DNA from: Nitrococcus mobilis Nb-231
Lineage (GTDB): Bacteria > Pseudomonadota > Gammaproteobacteria > Nitrococcales > Nitrococcaceae
Direction of reading: 5' to 3'
Assembly: GCF_000153205.1 (NCBI RefSeq)
Contig: NZ_CH672427.1
Span: forward strand, 158,173 to 222,172
Length of the DNA: 64,000 bases
A program made the position numbers and the translations under genes. This document shows positions 18,007 through 27,661 of this stretch, one piece after another (positions within the stretch are counted from its first letter, which is position 1; each line of letters starts with the position of its first letter). Under the pieces are notes generated by a model, which searched no databases, was not told the DNA's origin, and saw only the letters and a program-made list of their open reading frames with translations.

Positions 18007-19341
18007 ATGCGGATAAGTAACCCTTGGCCCGCAGCGGCGATGCGGCTCGCGTTGCTCTTGCTGATTGCGGCCCTGATCGGCCTAGCCAGCGGCTATGTTA
18101 CGCTGGCGTTGTTGCTTGCATTGGTGCTTTTCTTGGGCGTCCAGATCCGCAGCTTGGTTCGCTTCGAGCGTTGGCTACGGCAGGGACGTCAGCTACGGCC
18201 GCCTCGGTCGGAAGGGCTGTGGGCCACGCTTTTCGAGCATTTCTATCGATTGCAACGTCGCCACCGGGAGCGCCGCCAACGCCTTGCCGAGCTGCTGCGA
18301 CGCTTCAAGGAGTCAGCCAATGCCATGCCCGATGCCACCGTGGTGCTGCGTGGGATGGGGGAGATGCAATGGTGGAACGCTATGGCCGAGCGCTACCTAG
18401 GGCTCGAGTGGCCGCGTGATCAAGGCCAGCGAATTGCCAATCTGTTCCGCCATCCGTTCTTCAGCGAGTTTCTGGCGCATGGCGACTGGTATGGCTCGGT
18501 CAAGGTTCCTTCACCGCTCGACGAGCATCTGATATTGGAGATCCGTATCGTGCCTTATGGGCAGGAACGCAAGTTGCTGGTCGCCCGCGACGTGACCCGC
18601 CTGCATCGCTTGGAGGTGATGCGGCGCGATTTTGTCGCCAATATCACCCACGAGTTGCGTACTCCGCTGACCGTGATTCAAGGAGTGGCCGAAACATTAT
18701 CCGAGCAAGAGGAAGCCGGCTCAGAGGATTTCCAGCGATCGCTGGAGCTGATCCAGGAGCAGAGCCAGCGGATGAGCCGGTTGGTGGATGATCTGTTGCT
18801 GCTCTCCCGCCTGGAGACCGGTGAGCGTAAATCGGCTGCGGTGCCGGTCGATGTCGCAGCTATGTTGGAGGCGCTTGCCGTGGAAGCCAGCGCGTTGAGC
18901 GGCGGTCGACACCGCATCGAGCTCGATATTGACAGAGATCTAAAACTGCACGGTGATCAAACCGAGTTGCGCAGCGCTTTTTCGAATCTGGTGGTGAATG
19001 CGGTGAAATACACGCCAGCCGACGGCCGGATCGTCATCCGCTGGTTTGTCGATGACGACGCCGTGCATATGCAAGTGGTGGATACCGGCTTCGGTATTCC
19101 GCCGCACCACCTGCCGCGGTTAACCGAGCGTTTCTATCGCGTGGACAGTGGGCACAATGATGCGACCGCGGGCACCGGTCTTGGCTTGACTATCGTCAAG
19201 CACGTGCTTAGTCGTCATGACGCACGGCTGGAGATCCGCAGCCAGCTGAATAAGGGCAGCACCTTCGACTGCCTGTTTCCCGTCAAGTTGAGTGCGCGCG
19301 GGCTGGCTGCGAGCGCATCGCCAGGGACAAGCTCGCCGTAG
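18007..19341 (+). CDS. phoR: Phosphate regulon sensor histidine kinase PhoR
   Basis: PhoR senses phosphate status through PstSCAB-PhoU and phosphorylates PhoB. From the ATG at 18007 (444 residues; E. coli 431) there are two N-terminal transmembrane helices (about 12-50), a charged linker, a PAS domain (about 95-200), and the H-box FVANITHELRTPLTV with the phospho-acceptor histidine near residue 214. The N, G1 and G2 boxes follow (NLVVNAVKYTP, VVDTGFGIP, GTGLGLTIVKHV). The frame stays open upstream to 17698 but that part overlaps pdxH and looks non-coding. No phoB precedes it; pstS follows 174 bases later. Confidence 0.93.
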   Translation: MRISNPWPAAAMRLALLLLIAALIGLASGYVTLALLLALVLFLGVQIRSLVRFERWLRQGRQLRPPRSEGLWATLFEHFYRLQRRHRERRQRLAELLRRFKESANAMPDATVVLRGMGEMQWWNAMAERYLGLEWPRDQGQRIANLFRHPFFSEFLAHGDWYGSVKVPSPLDEHLILEIRIVPYGQERKLLVARDVTRLHRLEVMRRDFVANITHELRTPLTVIQGVAETLSEQEEAGSEDFQRSLELIQEQSQRMSRLVDDLLLLSRLETGERKSAAVPVDVAAMLEALAVEASALSGGRHRIELDIDRDLKLHGDQTELRSAFSNLVVNAVKYTPADGRIVIRWFVDDDAVHMQVVDTGFGIPPHHLPRLTERFYRVDSGHNDATAGTGLGLTIVKHVLSRHDARLEIRSQLNKGSTFDCLFPVKLSARGLAASASPGTSSP

Positions 19342-19381
19342 CAGCAGCGAGCGTAGCGGCTGACATCCACGTTACCGATGG

Positions 19382-19399
19382 CCGTCATGGACGTGTAAC
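19382..19399 (+). promoter_or_regulatory. Candidate Pho box upstream of pstS
   Basis: Two 7-base half sites, CCGTCAT and GTGTAAC, are spaced by 4 bases. This is the direct-repeat layout of a PhoB site (consensus CTGTCAT-N4-CTGTMAY), with one mismatch in each half. TACGCT at 19410-19415 is a possible -10 box at the right distance for a PhoB-activated promoter. It lies in the 174-base gap before pstS, the place expected for regulation by phosphate starvation. Confidence 0.55.
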
Positions 19400-19515
19400 A
19401 CAGCTCCAGTACGCTAGGCCCTACCCGAATGTATCGCTTATACGGCAATCTCAAGCCGGTCATTGCAATTTCAAGGGTTAGATTGCCATCCAGTTCAACG
19501 CTTGGGGAGATCAGA

Positions 19516-20592
19516 ATGCGAAAAGAATTGACGCGTGTGCTTATGGTCGCTGCCGTGCTGATGGTTGCCGGTGTGGCGAGCGCCGCCGCGGCGAGCAAGA
19601 GCAAGCAGATCAGCGGGGCCGGCGCGACTTTCCCTTACCCCATCTACAGTAAGTGGGCCGCGGCCTATCACAAGGCGACCGGGGTTAGAGTGAATTACCA
19701 ATCCATCGGTTCGGGCGGTGGTATCAAACAGATCAAGGCGGGAACGGTGGATTTCGGTGCCTCGGACGCGCCGTTGACCAAACAGGAGCTTGACGCAGCT
19801 GGGTTGGTACAATTCCCGATGATTATCGGCGGAGTGGTGCCAGTGGTCAATTTACCGGGAGTCAAGCCTGGTACGCTGAGGCTGACGCCGCAGACGCTTG
19901 CTGGGATTTTCCTGGGCCGGATCAAGCGCTGGGATGATCCCATGCTGCAGGAGCTCAATCCCGAGCTGGACTTGCCCGACTCGCCAATCACGGTGGTGCA
20001 TCGCTCCGATGGCTCGGGTACGACCTGGGTCTTTACCAATTACCTGAGCAAGGTCAGCTCGAGCTGGCAACGCCAGGTAGGCAACGCCAAAGCGGTCAGC
20101 TGGCCCGCTGGGGTTGGCGGTAAAGGCAATGAAGGCGTGGCTTCCTATGTGACTCGGCTGAAGGGCGGAATCGGTTACGTCGAGTTCGCCTATGCGCTGC
20201 AAAACCAGATGAATTACGTGCTCTTACGTAACCGCGCGGGTGATTTCACCAAACCGAGTATCGAGGCTTTTCAGGCGGCGGCAGCGGGTGCCGATTGGGC
20301 TCACGCGCCGGGTTTTTATTTGGTGCTGACCAATCAGCCCGGTCAACAGAGTTGGCCGATCAGTGGGGCGAGTTTCATCCTGATGCACAAGGTTCAAAAC
20401 GACCGCACGGCGGGTCGAACGGCGCTCGAGTTTTTCGCTTGGTGCTTCGAGCATGGGAACGAGATGGCGCTGGACCTGCACTATGTGCCATTGCCGCAAA
20501 ACGTGGTCGATCAAGTCGAAAATGCCTGGCAGGAAAGGCTGGTAGGATCGGATCAGCAGCCGCTCTGGACCCGCGCCGCGTCCCATGAGTAA
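19516..20592 (+). CDS. pstS: Phosphate ABC transporter substrate-binding protein PstS
   Basis: PstS is the periplasmic phosphate-binding protein of the high-affinity Pst importer. From the ATG at 19516 (GGGGAGATCAG upstream) it is 358 residues with a signal peptide ending near VASAAAA. The mature protein starts with ISGAGATFPYPIYSKW, a PstS hallmark. Phosphate-contact motifs GSGGGIKQI, DFGASDAPL and HRSDGSGTTWVFTNYL are intact. A candidate Pho box precedes it, and a strong hairpin terminator follows it before pstC, consistent with higher expression of the binding protein than of the membrane subunits. Confidence 0.97.
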   Translation: MRKELTRVLMVAAVLMVAGVASAAAASKSKQISGAGATFPYPIYSKWAAAYHKATGVRVNYQSIGSGGGIKQIKAGTVDFGASDAPLTKQELDAAGLVQFPMIIGGVVPVVNLPGVKPGTLRLTPQTLAGIFLGRIKRWDDPMLQELNPELDLPDSPITVVHRSDGSGTTWVFTNYLSKVSSSWQRQVGNAKAVSWPAGVGGKGNEGVASYVTRLKGGIGYVEFAYALQNQMNYVLLRNRAGDFTKPSIEAFQAAAAGADWAHAPGFYLVLTNQPGQQSWPISGASFILMHKVQNDRTAGRTALEFFAWCFEHGNEMALDLHYVPLPQNVVDQVENAWQERLVGSDQQPLWTRAASHE

Positions 20593-20630
20593 AGACCTAC
20601 GGTTTGACCCAACTGACCTAAGCTGGTACA

Positions 20631-20658
20631 CAAAAGCCGCTCACCGAGGCGGCTTTTG
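20631..20658 (+). terminator. Intrinsic terminator between pstS and pstC
   Basis: A perfect 10-base-pair stem, CAAAAGCCGC (20631-20640) and GCGGCTTTTG (20649-20658), encloses an 8-base loop. The TTTT run lies at the 3' arm. It lies 38 bases after the pstS stop. Partial termination here would leave pstS mRNA in excess over pstCAB, a usual feature of binding-protein operons. Confidence 0.75.
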
Positions 20659-20717
20659 GCTGCATGCCACAGCGCGGCGGCGGTACTTTAGTTAATACAC
20701 CATGCGCGGAGTGCGTT

Positions 20718-21710
20718 ATGGAGCAGGTTGCCAGCATACCGGCGACGGCCGCCGAACGAATCCTGCAGCGTAGACTGCGTCGGGGTCATTTGGCAGATCG
20801 ATTGTTTGCCTACACCACGATGTTGTTCGCCGGAGTCGTGCTGTTTCTCGTTTTGGCGATTAGCGTAGCCCTCCTGGTTGGTGCGTGGCCCGCTATCCGT
20901 CAGTTTGGTTTTGGCTTTCTGACGAGCGCCGAGTGGAACCCGGTGACGGATAACTACGGTGCCGTGGTACCGCTTGTAGGCACATTAGTTACCTCGGCGA
21001 TCGCGATGATTATCGCCGTGCCGGTCAGCTTCGGCATTGCCGTGTTTATCACCGAGCTTGCGCCACGTTGGCTGCGCCGCCCCATCGGTACCGCCGTTGA
21101 GCTGTTGGCGGCTATCCCGAGCATCATCTATGGTATGTGGGGCCTATTTGTGTTCGCCCCCTTGTTCGCCGAATATCTCCAACCCTGGGTAATCGAGCAC
21201 ATCGGCCGGCTGCCGCTGATCGGCGCGCTATTCTCCGGCCCGCCGTTGGGGATCGGTGTGTTCACGGCTGGGATAATCTTGGCCGTCATGGTCATTCCTT
21301 TCGTCACCGCCGTGATGCGCGATGTCTTCGAACTGGTTCCGGCCGTGCTCAAGGAATCCGCTTACGGGCTCGGTGCCACCACATGGGAAGTGCTCCGTCA
21401 TGTCGTGCTGCCTTATACCAAGGTGGGCGTGGCCGGCGGTATCATGCTTGGCCTTGGGCGGGCGTTGGGCGAGACCATGGCGGTGACTTTCGTGATCGGC
21501 AACGCGCATCAGTTCAACAGTTCATTATTTATGCCCGGCAATACGATTTCCTCAACCCTCGCCAATGAATTTACCGAAGCGACGGGTGAGCTATACACGG
21601 CCGCGCTGATCGAACTTGGTCTGGTGCTCTTTTTTATTACCTTCCTGGTGCTTGCGCTCGCCAAGCTGCTGTTGCTGCGGCTGACGGCGAGAGAAGGTGA
21701 GCGTACCTGA
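20718..21710 (+). CDS. pstC: Phosphate ABC transporter permease PstC
   Basis: PstC is one of the two inner-membrane permease subunits of the phosphate importer. The ATG at 20718 (GGAG six bases upstream) gives 330 residues with about six transmembrane helices. Family motifs are visible: [43 protein letters not shown] and the EAA-type loop [24 protein letters not shown] that docks to PstB. The gene leads pstA by 12 bases. An in-frame extension to 20664 lacks a ribosome binding site. Confidence 0.96.
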   Translation: MEQVASIPATAAERILQRRLRRGHLADRLFAYTTMLFAGVVLFLVLAISVALLVGAWPAIRQFGFGFLTSAEWNPVTDNYGAVVPLVGTLVTSAIAMIIAVPVSFGIAVFITELAPRWLRRPIGTAVELLAAIPSIIYGMWGLFVFAPLFAEYLQPWVIEHIGRLPLIGALFSGPPLGIGVFTAGIILAVMVIPFVTAVMRDVFELVPAVLKESAYGLGATTWEVLRHVVLPYTKVGVAGGIMLGLGRALGETMAVTFVIGNAHQFNSSLFMPGNTISSTLANEFTEATGELYTAALIELGLVLFFITFLVLALAKLLLLRLTAREGERT

Positions 21711-21722
21711 GGCACGCAGCCT

Positions 21723-22556
21723 ATGAGTCTGTATGTTCGTCGCCGTATCGTGAACGCCGTGGGGCTGGCCTTGTCGATTTTCGCCACCGCATTCGGCCTG
21801 TTTTGGCTGGGCTGGTTACTCTGGACGCTAGTGGCGCAAGGCCTGCCTTGGATCGATCTGAGCGTATTCTCGCAACCTACGCCGCCGCCCGGCGATGTAG
21901 GGGGATTGTCCAATGCCATCATCGGAAGTTTGTTGCTCACCGGCAGCGGCATTGTTATTGGAGCGCCGATCGGTGTTCTGGCCGCTACCTATCTATCCGA
22001 GTTCGGGCGCAAGACCCATTTGGCTTCGGTGGTTCGATTCGTGAATGATATTCTGCTGAGTGCGCCATCGATCGTTATCGGCGTGTTCATCTATGAGCTG
22101 ATCGTTTTGCGTACGGGCCATTTCTCAGGCTGGGCGGGAGGCATGGCATTGGCTCTCATCGTCATTCCGATCGTCGTGCGAACGACCGAAGACATGCTCT
22201 GTCTCGTACCTGTAAGTTTGCGCGAGGCGGCGGCGGCACTGGGTGCGCCCCGCTGGCGAGTGATCTTCGCCGTCGTCTATCGAGCGTCACGGGCAGGTAT
22301 ACTGACCGGTATGTTGTTGGCGGTAGCGCGCATAAGCGGTGAGACGGCGCCATTGCTGTTCACGGCGCTCAACAATCAGTTCTGGAGCTTAGATATGGGT
22401 GGCGCCCTTGCCAATCTACCGGTGGTGATCTTCCAGTTCGCCATGAGTCCTTATGAGGATTGGCAACATTTGGCGTGGGCGGGCGCGCTGTTGATCACGG
22501 CGGGGATCCTGGCACTGAACATCATCGCACGCGTACTCGGTAGAGCACGCAAATAG
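21723..22556 (+). CDS. pstA: Phosphate ABC transporter permease PstA
   Basis: PstA is the second permease subunit of the Pst complex. The 277 residues contain about six transmembrane helices and the EAA loop [42 protein letters not shown], the entry to the permease domain, and [20 protein letters not shown] near the end are typical. Spacing to pstC is 12 bases. Length fits the family (E. coli 296). Confidence 0.96.
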   Translation: MSLYVRRRIVNAVGLALSIFATAFGLFWLGWLLWTLVAQGLPWIDLSVFSQPTPPPGDVGGLSNAIIGSLLLTGSGIVIGAPIGVLAATYLSEFGRKTHLASVVRFVNDILLSAPSIVIGVFIYELIVLRTGHFSGWAGGMALALIVIPIVVRTTEDMLCLVPVSLREAAAALGAPRWRVIFAVVYRASRAGILTGMLLAVARISGETAPLLFTALNNQFWSLDMGGALANLPVVIFQFAMSPYEDWQHLAWAGALLITAGILALNIIARVLGRARK

Positions 22557-22722
22557 AGTGAGCTAGGCCATGGCTTACGATGGATCGAGTGCACGCGGCC
22601 GTATCGACCTGCGGCCTCTTGGCTCGTACAAGCGAGAACAAACTGTCGAAGACGCGCGTGCGCGTCAGAGCTGGACCGCGGGAGTCGAACAAGGCGCTGG
22701 ACAAGCGGCTAAAGGATCGGCA

Positions 22723-23475
22723 GTGACCTGTATCGAGGTCCGCGACCTGAGCTTTTTCTATGGTCGCTATCAGGCGCTGCAAGCGATTAATCTGGAGTTG
22801 CAGGCGCGCCGGGTGACCGCTTTCATCGGCCCCTCCGGTTGCGGGAAATCGACCTTGTTGAGAACGTTCAACCGCATTTATGAGCTCTATCCGGGCCAGT
22901 ATGCGACCGGGGAGATTCTCATTGACGGCAGTAATATTCTGGACAAGCGCCAGGATCTGAATCTCCTGCGGGCGCGGGTCGGGATGGTATTCCAGAAACC
23001 GACGCCGTTTCCCATGTCCATTTACGACAACATCGCCTTCGGCGTCAAACTCTACCAGCGTCTTAGCCGGTATGATATGGATGAGCGGGTGGAGTGGGCT
23101 CTAAGGAAGGCTGCTTTGTGGGACGAGGTCAAGGACAAGCTCAAGCAGAGCGGTACCTTGCTTTCGGGTGGCCAGCAGCAAAGGCTTTGTTTGGCCCGGG
23201 CCGTGGCGGTCAAGCCGGAGATTTTGCTGCTTGATGAGCCGGCATCGGCGCTCGATCCGATCTCGACGCTGAAAATCGAGGAGCTCATCGAGGAACTCAA
23301 GGGCGAATACACGATTATCATCGTGACCCATAATATGCAGCAGGCGGCCCGTGTCTCGGATTACACGGCATTCATGTATCTGGGTAAACTGGTAGAGTTT
23401 GCCGATACCGATACGATCTTCACCCGACCGCGCGAGAAGGAGACCGAGGACTACATTACCGGCCGCTACGGCTGA
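22723..23475 (+). CDS. pstB: Phosphate import ATP-binding protein PstB
   Basis: PstB is the ATPase of the phosphate importer and takes part in PhoR signalling. All ABC motifs are present: Walker [11 protein letters not shown]-loop [15 protein letters not shown], signature LSGGQQQR, Walker [14 protein letters not shown], and the switch His in VTHNMQQAA. The C-terminus [10 protein letters not shown] is diagnostic. The GTG at 22723 with AGGA six bases upstream gives 250 residues, like E. coli (257). The frame is open back to an ATG at 22570, 13 bases after pstA, adding 51 low-complexity residues; that start cannot be excluded. Confidence 0.94.
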   Translation: MTCIEVRDLSFFYGRYQALQAINLELQARRVTAFIGPSGCGKSTLLRTFNRIYELYPGQYATGEILIDGSNILDKRQDLNLLRARVGMVFQKPTPFPMSIYDNIAFGVKLYQRLSRYDMDERVEWALRKAALWDEVKDKLKQSGTLLSGGQQQRLCLARAVAVKPEILLLDEPASALDPISTLKIEELIEELKGEYTIIIVTHNMQQAARVSDYTAFMYLGKLVEFADTDTIFTRPREKETEDYITGRYG

Positions 23476-23532
23476 CCTCGGTAGCCGCCACGCAATACAC
23501 ATTGAATAGGGACGGGCCCGAGGTAGTACGCT

Positions 23533-24255
23533 ATGGATAAAATGAGCTTCTCCCATCATATTTCGCAACAGTACAACGAAGAGCTTTGGGGGATTCTCGA
23601 CAACGTCATGCGCATGGGCGGGCTGGTGGAGCAGCAGCTCGGCGATGCACTGGTGGCGTTGGTGGAAGGGGACAATGAGCGCGGCGAACTCGTGGTGACC
23701 AGCGACTACAAGGTCAATGCCTTCGAAGTGCGCCTCGACGAGGAATGCACCCATGTACTGGCTCGCCGGCAACCCGCTGCCAGCGACTTGCGCCTGATCA
23801 TCGCCGTGGTCAAGACGATTACCGATTTGGAGCGCATTGGCGATGAGGCCGAGCGCATCGCTCGGATGGCGTTGCATCTGCTGGAAGCGGATCGTCGGCG
23901 TAGCCCAATGGAAGAGGTGGCGGCCCTCGGAGAATTGGTGAAGAAGATGCTCCACGGAGCGCTGGATGCCTTTGCCCGGATGGATACCGAGCAGGCCGTC
24001 AAGGTGGCGCAAGAGGATATCAAAGCCGACTCGCAGTACGAGGCGATCGTACGGAACCTGATTCAACACATGGAGGACAATCCCAAATCCGTGTCGCCGA
24101 TCATGGATATTCTCTGGTCGGTACGTTCACTCGAACGCATCGGCGATCGATCGCGCAATATCTGCGAGTACGTGATCTACTTCGTCCTCGGCAAGGATGT
24201 GCGCCACACCAGTTTCGAGCAGATGGCGGCGGAGGCTACCGGTGATCGCCGTTGA
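23533..24255 (+). CDS. phoU: Phosphate signalling protein PhoU
   Basis: PhoU is the cytoplasmic negative regulator that connects the Pst transporter to PhoR and limits phosphate uptake. The 240 residues (E. coli 241) form two PhoU repeats of three-helix bundles. The metal-binding motifs [17 protein letters not shown] and [19 protein letters not shown] occur in the first and second halves. It starts 57 bases after pstB and ends 20 bases inside the convergent argF gene. Confidence 0.96.
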   Translation: MDKMSFSHHISQQYNEELWGILDNVMRMGGLVEQQLGDALVALVEGDNERGELVVTSDYKVNAFEVRLDEECTHVLARRQPAASDLRLIIAVVKTITDLERIGDEAERIARMALHLLEADRRRSPMEEVAALGELVKKMLHGALDAFARMDTEQAVKVAQEDIKADSQYEAIVRNLIQHMEDNPKSVSPIMDILWSVRSLERIGDRSRNICEYVIYFVLGKDVRHTSFEQMAAEATGDRR

Positions 24256-25147
24256 GCAGCAAGAATTCCAAGAGTGCTTTTTGGGCATGGAGTCGATTCT
24301 CCGCTTCGTCCCATACCACGCTCTGGGCGCCGTCAATGACTTCTGCCTCGACCTCTTCGCCACGATGCGCCGGTAGGCAGTGCATGAACAGCGCCTGTGG
24401 ATCGGCGAGCTCCATCAGGCCATCCGTGATCCGATAAGGCGCTAGATCACGCAAGCGCTGCTCGCGCTCGCGCTCTTGGCCCATGCTGGCCCAGACATCG
24501 GTAACCACCAAATGGGCTCCGCGTAGGGCCTCGCTGGGTTCGGGAATGAACTCGATGCGGGGATCGGCAAGCCATTGTGGGCCTGGGGCGTAGCCGGGTG
24601 GGCAACATACGCGCAGCTGAAAGTCGAGCATGCGGGCGGCATTGACGTAGGAGCGGCACATGTTGTTGCCATCGCCTACCCAGACGACGGTTCGTCCTCG
24701 GATGTCGTCCCGGTGCTCCCAGTAAGTCTGCATGTCGGCCAGCAACTGACAGGGATGGAACTCGTCGCTGAGTCCATTGATGATCGGTACTCGCGAGTAT
24801 TCGGCGAAGCGCGTTAGGGTCTCGTGTCCAAAGGTGCGGATCATGATCGCATCCACCATGCTCGAAATTACCCGCGCCGTATCTTCAATGGTCTCGCCAC
24901 GGCCGAGCTGGGTATCGCGGGGGGATAGAAACATGGCATGCCCGCCGAGCTGCACCATTCCAGCCTCGAACGATACCCGGGTGCGGGTCGATGCTTTCTC
25001 GAAGATCATCGAGAGGACGCGGTTTTTGAGCGGTTCATGGACCAGTCCGTCGCGGCGCATGCGTTTGAGCTCTATACCGCGGCGGATGAGAGCGTGCAGT
25101 TCTTCGGCAGTGCAGTCCGTTAAGGTCAGAAAGTGACGCGGATTCAT
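24236..25147 (-). CDS. argF: Ornithine carbamoyltransferase
   Basis: ArgF joins ornithine and carbamoyl phosphate to citrulline in arginine synthesis. The 303 residues carry the carbamoyl-phosphate loop STRTR (53-57), the [11 protein letters not shown] motif, the ornithine-binding SMGQE, and [11 protein letters not shown] near the C-terminus. Length is normal. The start lies 3 bases after the argD stop, so argD-argF form one minus-strand operon. The 3' end overlaps the 3' end of phoU on the other strand by 20 bases. Confidence 0.96.
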   Translation of the reverse strand: MNPRHFLTLTDCTAEELHALIRRGIELKRMRRDGLVHEPLKNRVLSMIFEKASTRTRVSFEAGMVQLGGHAMFLSPRDTQLGRGETIEDTARVISSMVDAIMIRTFGHETLTRFAEYSRVPIINGLSDEFHPCQLLADMQTYWEHRDDIRGRTVVWVGDGNNMCRSYVNAARMLDFQLRVCCPPGYAPGPQWLADPRIEFIPEPSEALRGAHLVVTDVWASMGQEREREQRLRDLAPYRITDGLMELADPQALFMHCLPAHRGEEVEAEVIDGAQSVVWDEAENRLHAQKALLEFLLLNGDHR

Positions 25148-25150
25148 TAG

Positions 25151-26347
25151 TCATCCTCTGCGCGTGGTGCCGCTGTTAGAGAGGAAGGAAGTGACGAGGT
25201 CGATCACGGTGTGGGTGATCCATTGTGCCTCCTCATCCGTGAGGATTAGCGGCGGTAATAAGCGAAGCACGCTCTGTTCGGTGACATTGATCAGCAGTTT
25301 CCGATCGAGTGCTTGGTAAACAAGCTCTGTGCAAGGCCACTCGAGTGCGATGCCCTGCATCAGACCAAGGCCACGTACGGCCCGTACCCCGGGCCGTCCA
25401 GCCAGCCCAGCCTGAAGCTGCGCAAACATACGCTCGCCGAGCCGGCTCGCTCGCTGTACCAGACGCTCACTCTGCAGTGTTTGCAGGACGGCCAGGCCAA
25501 CCCGGCAAGCCAGCGGGTTGCCTCCGAATGTGGACCCGTGTGAGCCGGGCTCGAAGAGTTCCGCGGCCTCGCCCCGCGCCAGGCAGGCGCCGATGGGATA
25601 ACCGTTGCCCAGTGCTTTGGCGAGGGTGAGTACGTCGGGTTTAGCTCCCAGCCGTTGATGGGCGAACCAAGCACCGGTTCGCCCCAGGCCCGTCTGGACT
25701 TCGTCGAGCATGAGCAGCCAGGCACGCTCATCACAGATGCGGCGTAGGCCGGTGAGATAGCCCTTATCCGGCACGACCACCCCCGCTTCGCCTTGGATTG
25801 GTTCCACCAGCACGGCAACGATGCGATTGTTATTATTACCGGCGCGTTCGACCGCCGCTAAATCGTCGTATGGAACGCGTACGAAACCATCGACCAGGGG
25901 ATCGAAACCGGCTTGCACCCGCCGATTACCGGTTGCGCTGAGAGTGGCAAGGGTGCGACCGTGAAAGCCGCCATCCATGACCATCACGGTGGGAGTATCG
26001 ATGTTGCGCTTGCGGCCGTATAGACGAGCGAGCTTGAGCGCAGCTTCATTGGCCTCGGCGCCGGAGTTGGTAAAAAAAATCGCAGCCATGTCGGCGAGCT
26101 CGCAGAGTTTCGCAGCGAGTCGCTCTTGCAGTGGAATGCGGTAGAGGTTCGAGGTGTGCAGCAGGGTTCGGGCCTGCTCCGCTATGGCCTGGGTAATCAC
26201 CGGGTGCCCATGTCCGAGGTTGCAGACCCCGATGCCGCTCAGCGCGTCCAGATAACGCTCGCCCTTGTTGTCCGTAAGCCAAGCGCCCTCGCCGCGTTCG
26301 AAGGCGACCGGGAGCCGGGCATAGGTCCGCATCAGCGCGTCCGACAT
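25151..26347 (-). CDS. argD: Acetylornithine aminotransferase
   Basis: ArgD is a PLP-dependent class III aminotransferase converting N-acetylglutamate semialdehyde to acetylornithine (and often serving as DapC in lysine synthesis). The ATG at 26347, eight bases after AGGA, gives 398 residues; longer starts at 26362 and 26377 lack such a site. Motifs: FTNSGAEANEAALKLAR, HGRTLATLSATGN, MLDEVQTGLGRTG, and the PLP lysine in TLAKALGNGYPIGA. The argF gene follows immediately. An intrinsic terminator belonging to upstream sodB separates this operon from sodB. Confidence 0.95.
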   Translation of the reverse strand: MSDALMRTYARLPVAFERGEGAWLTDNKGERYLDALSGIGVCNLGHGHPVITQAIAEQARTLLHTSNLYRIPLQERLAAKLCELADMAAIFFTNSGAEANEAALKLARLYGRKRNIDTPTVMVMDGGFHGRTLATLSATGNRRVQAGFDPLVDGFVRVPYDDLAAVERAGNNNNRIVAVLVEPIQGEAGVVVPDKGYLTGLRRICDERAWLLMLDEVQTGLGRTGAWFAHQRLGAKPDVLTLAKALGNGYPIGACLARGEAAELFEPGSHGSTFGGNPLACRVGLAVLQTLQSERLVQRASRLGERMFAQLQAGLAGRPGVRAVRGLGLMQGIALEWPCTELVYQALDRKLLINVTEQSVLRLLPPLILTDEEAQWITHTVIDLVTSFLSNSGTTRRG

Positions 26348-26380
26348 GCCGTCTATCCTCATCGGCGGTACCCGCAAAAT

Positions 26381-26401
26381 AAAAAAACAGCCTCGCGGCT
26401 G
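26381..26401 (-). terminator. Intrinsic terminator of sodB
   Basis: Reading the minus strand, CAGCC and GGCTG form a 5-bp GC-rich stem with a 4-base GCGA loop (a stable GNRA tetraloop). The stem is followed by seven consecutive T bases (plus-strand A run 26381-26387). It lies 69 bases after the sodB stop and 34 bases before the argD start, so it ends sodB transcription. Confidence 0.8.
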
Positions 26402-26469
26402 CTTTCTGCATGCTCAATTATATCGAATAGCCGACGCGGGCGCAGCAAGCGCCCGCGGGGTTCTCAGCG

Positions 26470-27057
26470 TTATTTTTCAAAGTTTCGGTTGACGAAATCC
26501 CAGTTGACCAAATTCCAAAAAGCTTCTAGATACTTAGGCCGTGCATTGCGGTAATCGATGTAGTAAGCGTGTTCCCAAACATCGCAGGTCATCAGGGGCA
26601 CGACGCTCTCATCGGTCAGCGCGGTCTGGGCATCGTCGGTCTCGACAATGGCCAGCGTGCCATCGGACTTATTCTTGACGAGCCAGCCCCAGCCCGAGCC
26701 GAAATTTGCGGCCGTCTTCTCATTGAACTGCTTACGGAACTCCTCGAACGAGCCGAAGCTCTGCCGAATCGCATCCGCGATGGGTCCCTTGGGGTCACCG
26801 CCGGCGTTGGGAGCCATGCTGTTCCAGTAAAAAGTGTGGTTCCAAATCTGGGCAGACTGGTTGAAGAGCCCACCGGCGGCTTTCTTGATAATGGCCTCGA
26901 GTTCCATGTTCGCGTACTCGGTGCCTTCGATGAGCTGATTGGTCTTATCCACATACGCCTTGTGGTGCTTGCCGTGGTGATATTCCAGGGTCTCCTGGGA
27001 AATGTACGGCTCCAAGGCATTTAGCGCATAAGGCAGCTCGGGCAGTTCGATTTTCAT
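26470..27057 (-). CDS. sodB: Superoxide dismutase, Fe type
   Basis: SodB converts superoxide to hydrogen peroxide and oxygen in the cytoplasm. The 195 residues (E. coli SodB 193) include ELPYALNALEPYIS, YHHGKHHKAYV, the metal histidine in WNHTFYWN, and DVWEHAYYIDYRNARPKYL with the Asp and His ligands. The FGSGWGWLV and NHTFYW contexts favour iron over manganese, but this is not certain from sequence. GGAGTAA precedes the ATG. It is monocistronic, with its own terminator downstream. Confidence 0.95.
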   Translation of the reverse strand: MKIELPELPYALNALEPYISQETLEYHHGKHHKAYVDKTNQLIEGTEYANMELEAIIKKAAGGLFNQSAQIWNHTFYWNSMAPNAGGDPKGPIADAIRQSFGSFEEFRKQFNEKTAANFGSGWGWLVKNKSDGTLAIVETDDAQTALTDESVVPLMTCDVWEHAYYIDYRNARPKYLEAFWNLVNWDFVNRNFEK

Positions 27058-27661
27058 GGGTTACTCCTCTGAGTGGTTGTTGCTGTTTGGATACCGGCAT
27101 AGAGAATCGCTAGCAATCGCCGCCAGTACGATTCCTCTACATAGACCCTACAGGGAGGGACTGGTCCGTCGGGCTTTGGGGAGAATGGTCGCAGCTACGT
27201 GATGCAGAACCCTTACTTGATCCGTCGCGTCGTACCACAGCCCATAAAATTTGGCGAACAAACGGGCTGTTCCCATTCCTCTACTTGTAGTACGGAGCGC
27301 GGCGATCTCTGAAGAGAACGCAAAACGTCTTCGCCATTTAGTCAAAGCAGTCTAAACACCGCTGCCGCATGTTTCAACAGCATGCCGAATCCGGTCCCGT
27401 TGCGGCTAGCCGTCGGCTGTTGGACGGCGGCATTGGCGCCGCGTGCAGCGCTTCTCTCCACGGCAAGGGTAATTCTTCGCTGTTGTGGGAAAAGTCGCTC
27501 CGGAATGAGACAATCGAACGCAGGTGATGCAGTCATCTTGCAGGGGACGGGCAGCTAAGCTATAGATTTTTTGTTAGACCCATGCATCGGGGCACGCAGG
27601 CGTAATTTGTCCATTAGCTGGATAGGCAGGCCGGATCAACAACAAATGCAACGTTGCCGTC
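27058..27661 (+). other. 604-base intergenic region between sodB and the diguanylate cyclase
   Basis: The two flanking genes point away from each other, so this holds both promoters. Two short minus-strand reading frames (27148-27345 and 27342-27536) are present but have no recognisable ribosome binding site, family motif or neighbour support. No tRNA, hairpin-plus-U-run or repeat was recognised. GCTAGC at the centre of a near-palindrome (about 27106-27121) sits roughly 50-60 bases upstream of sodB and could be an operator. Otherwise I see nothing definable. Confidence 0.4.

Noticed and set aside
27148..27536. Two adjacent short minus-strand frames (65 and 64 codons), possible decayed gene
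   Set aside because: They lack ribosome binding sites and any recognisable motif; too little to call a gene or pseudogene.
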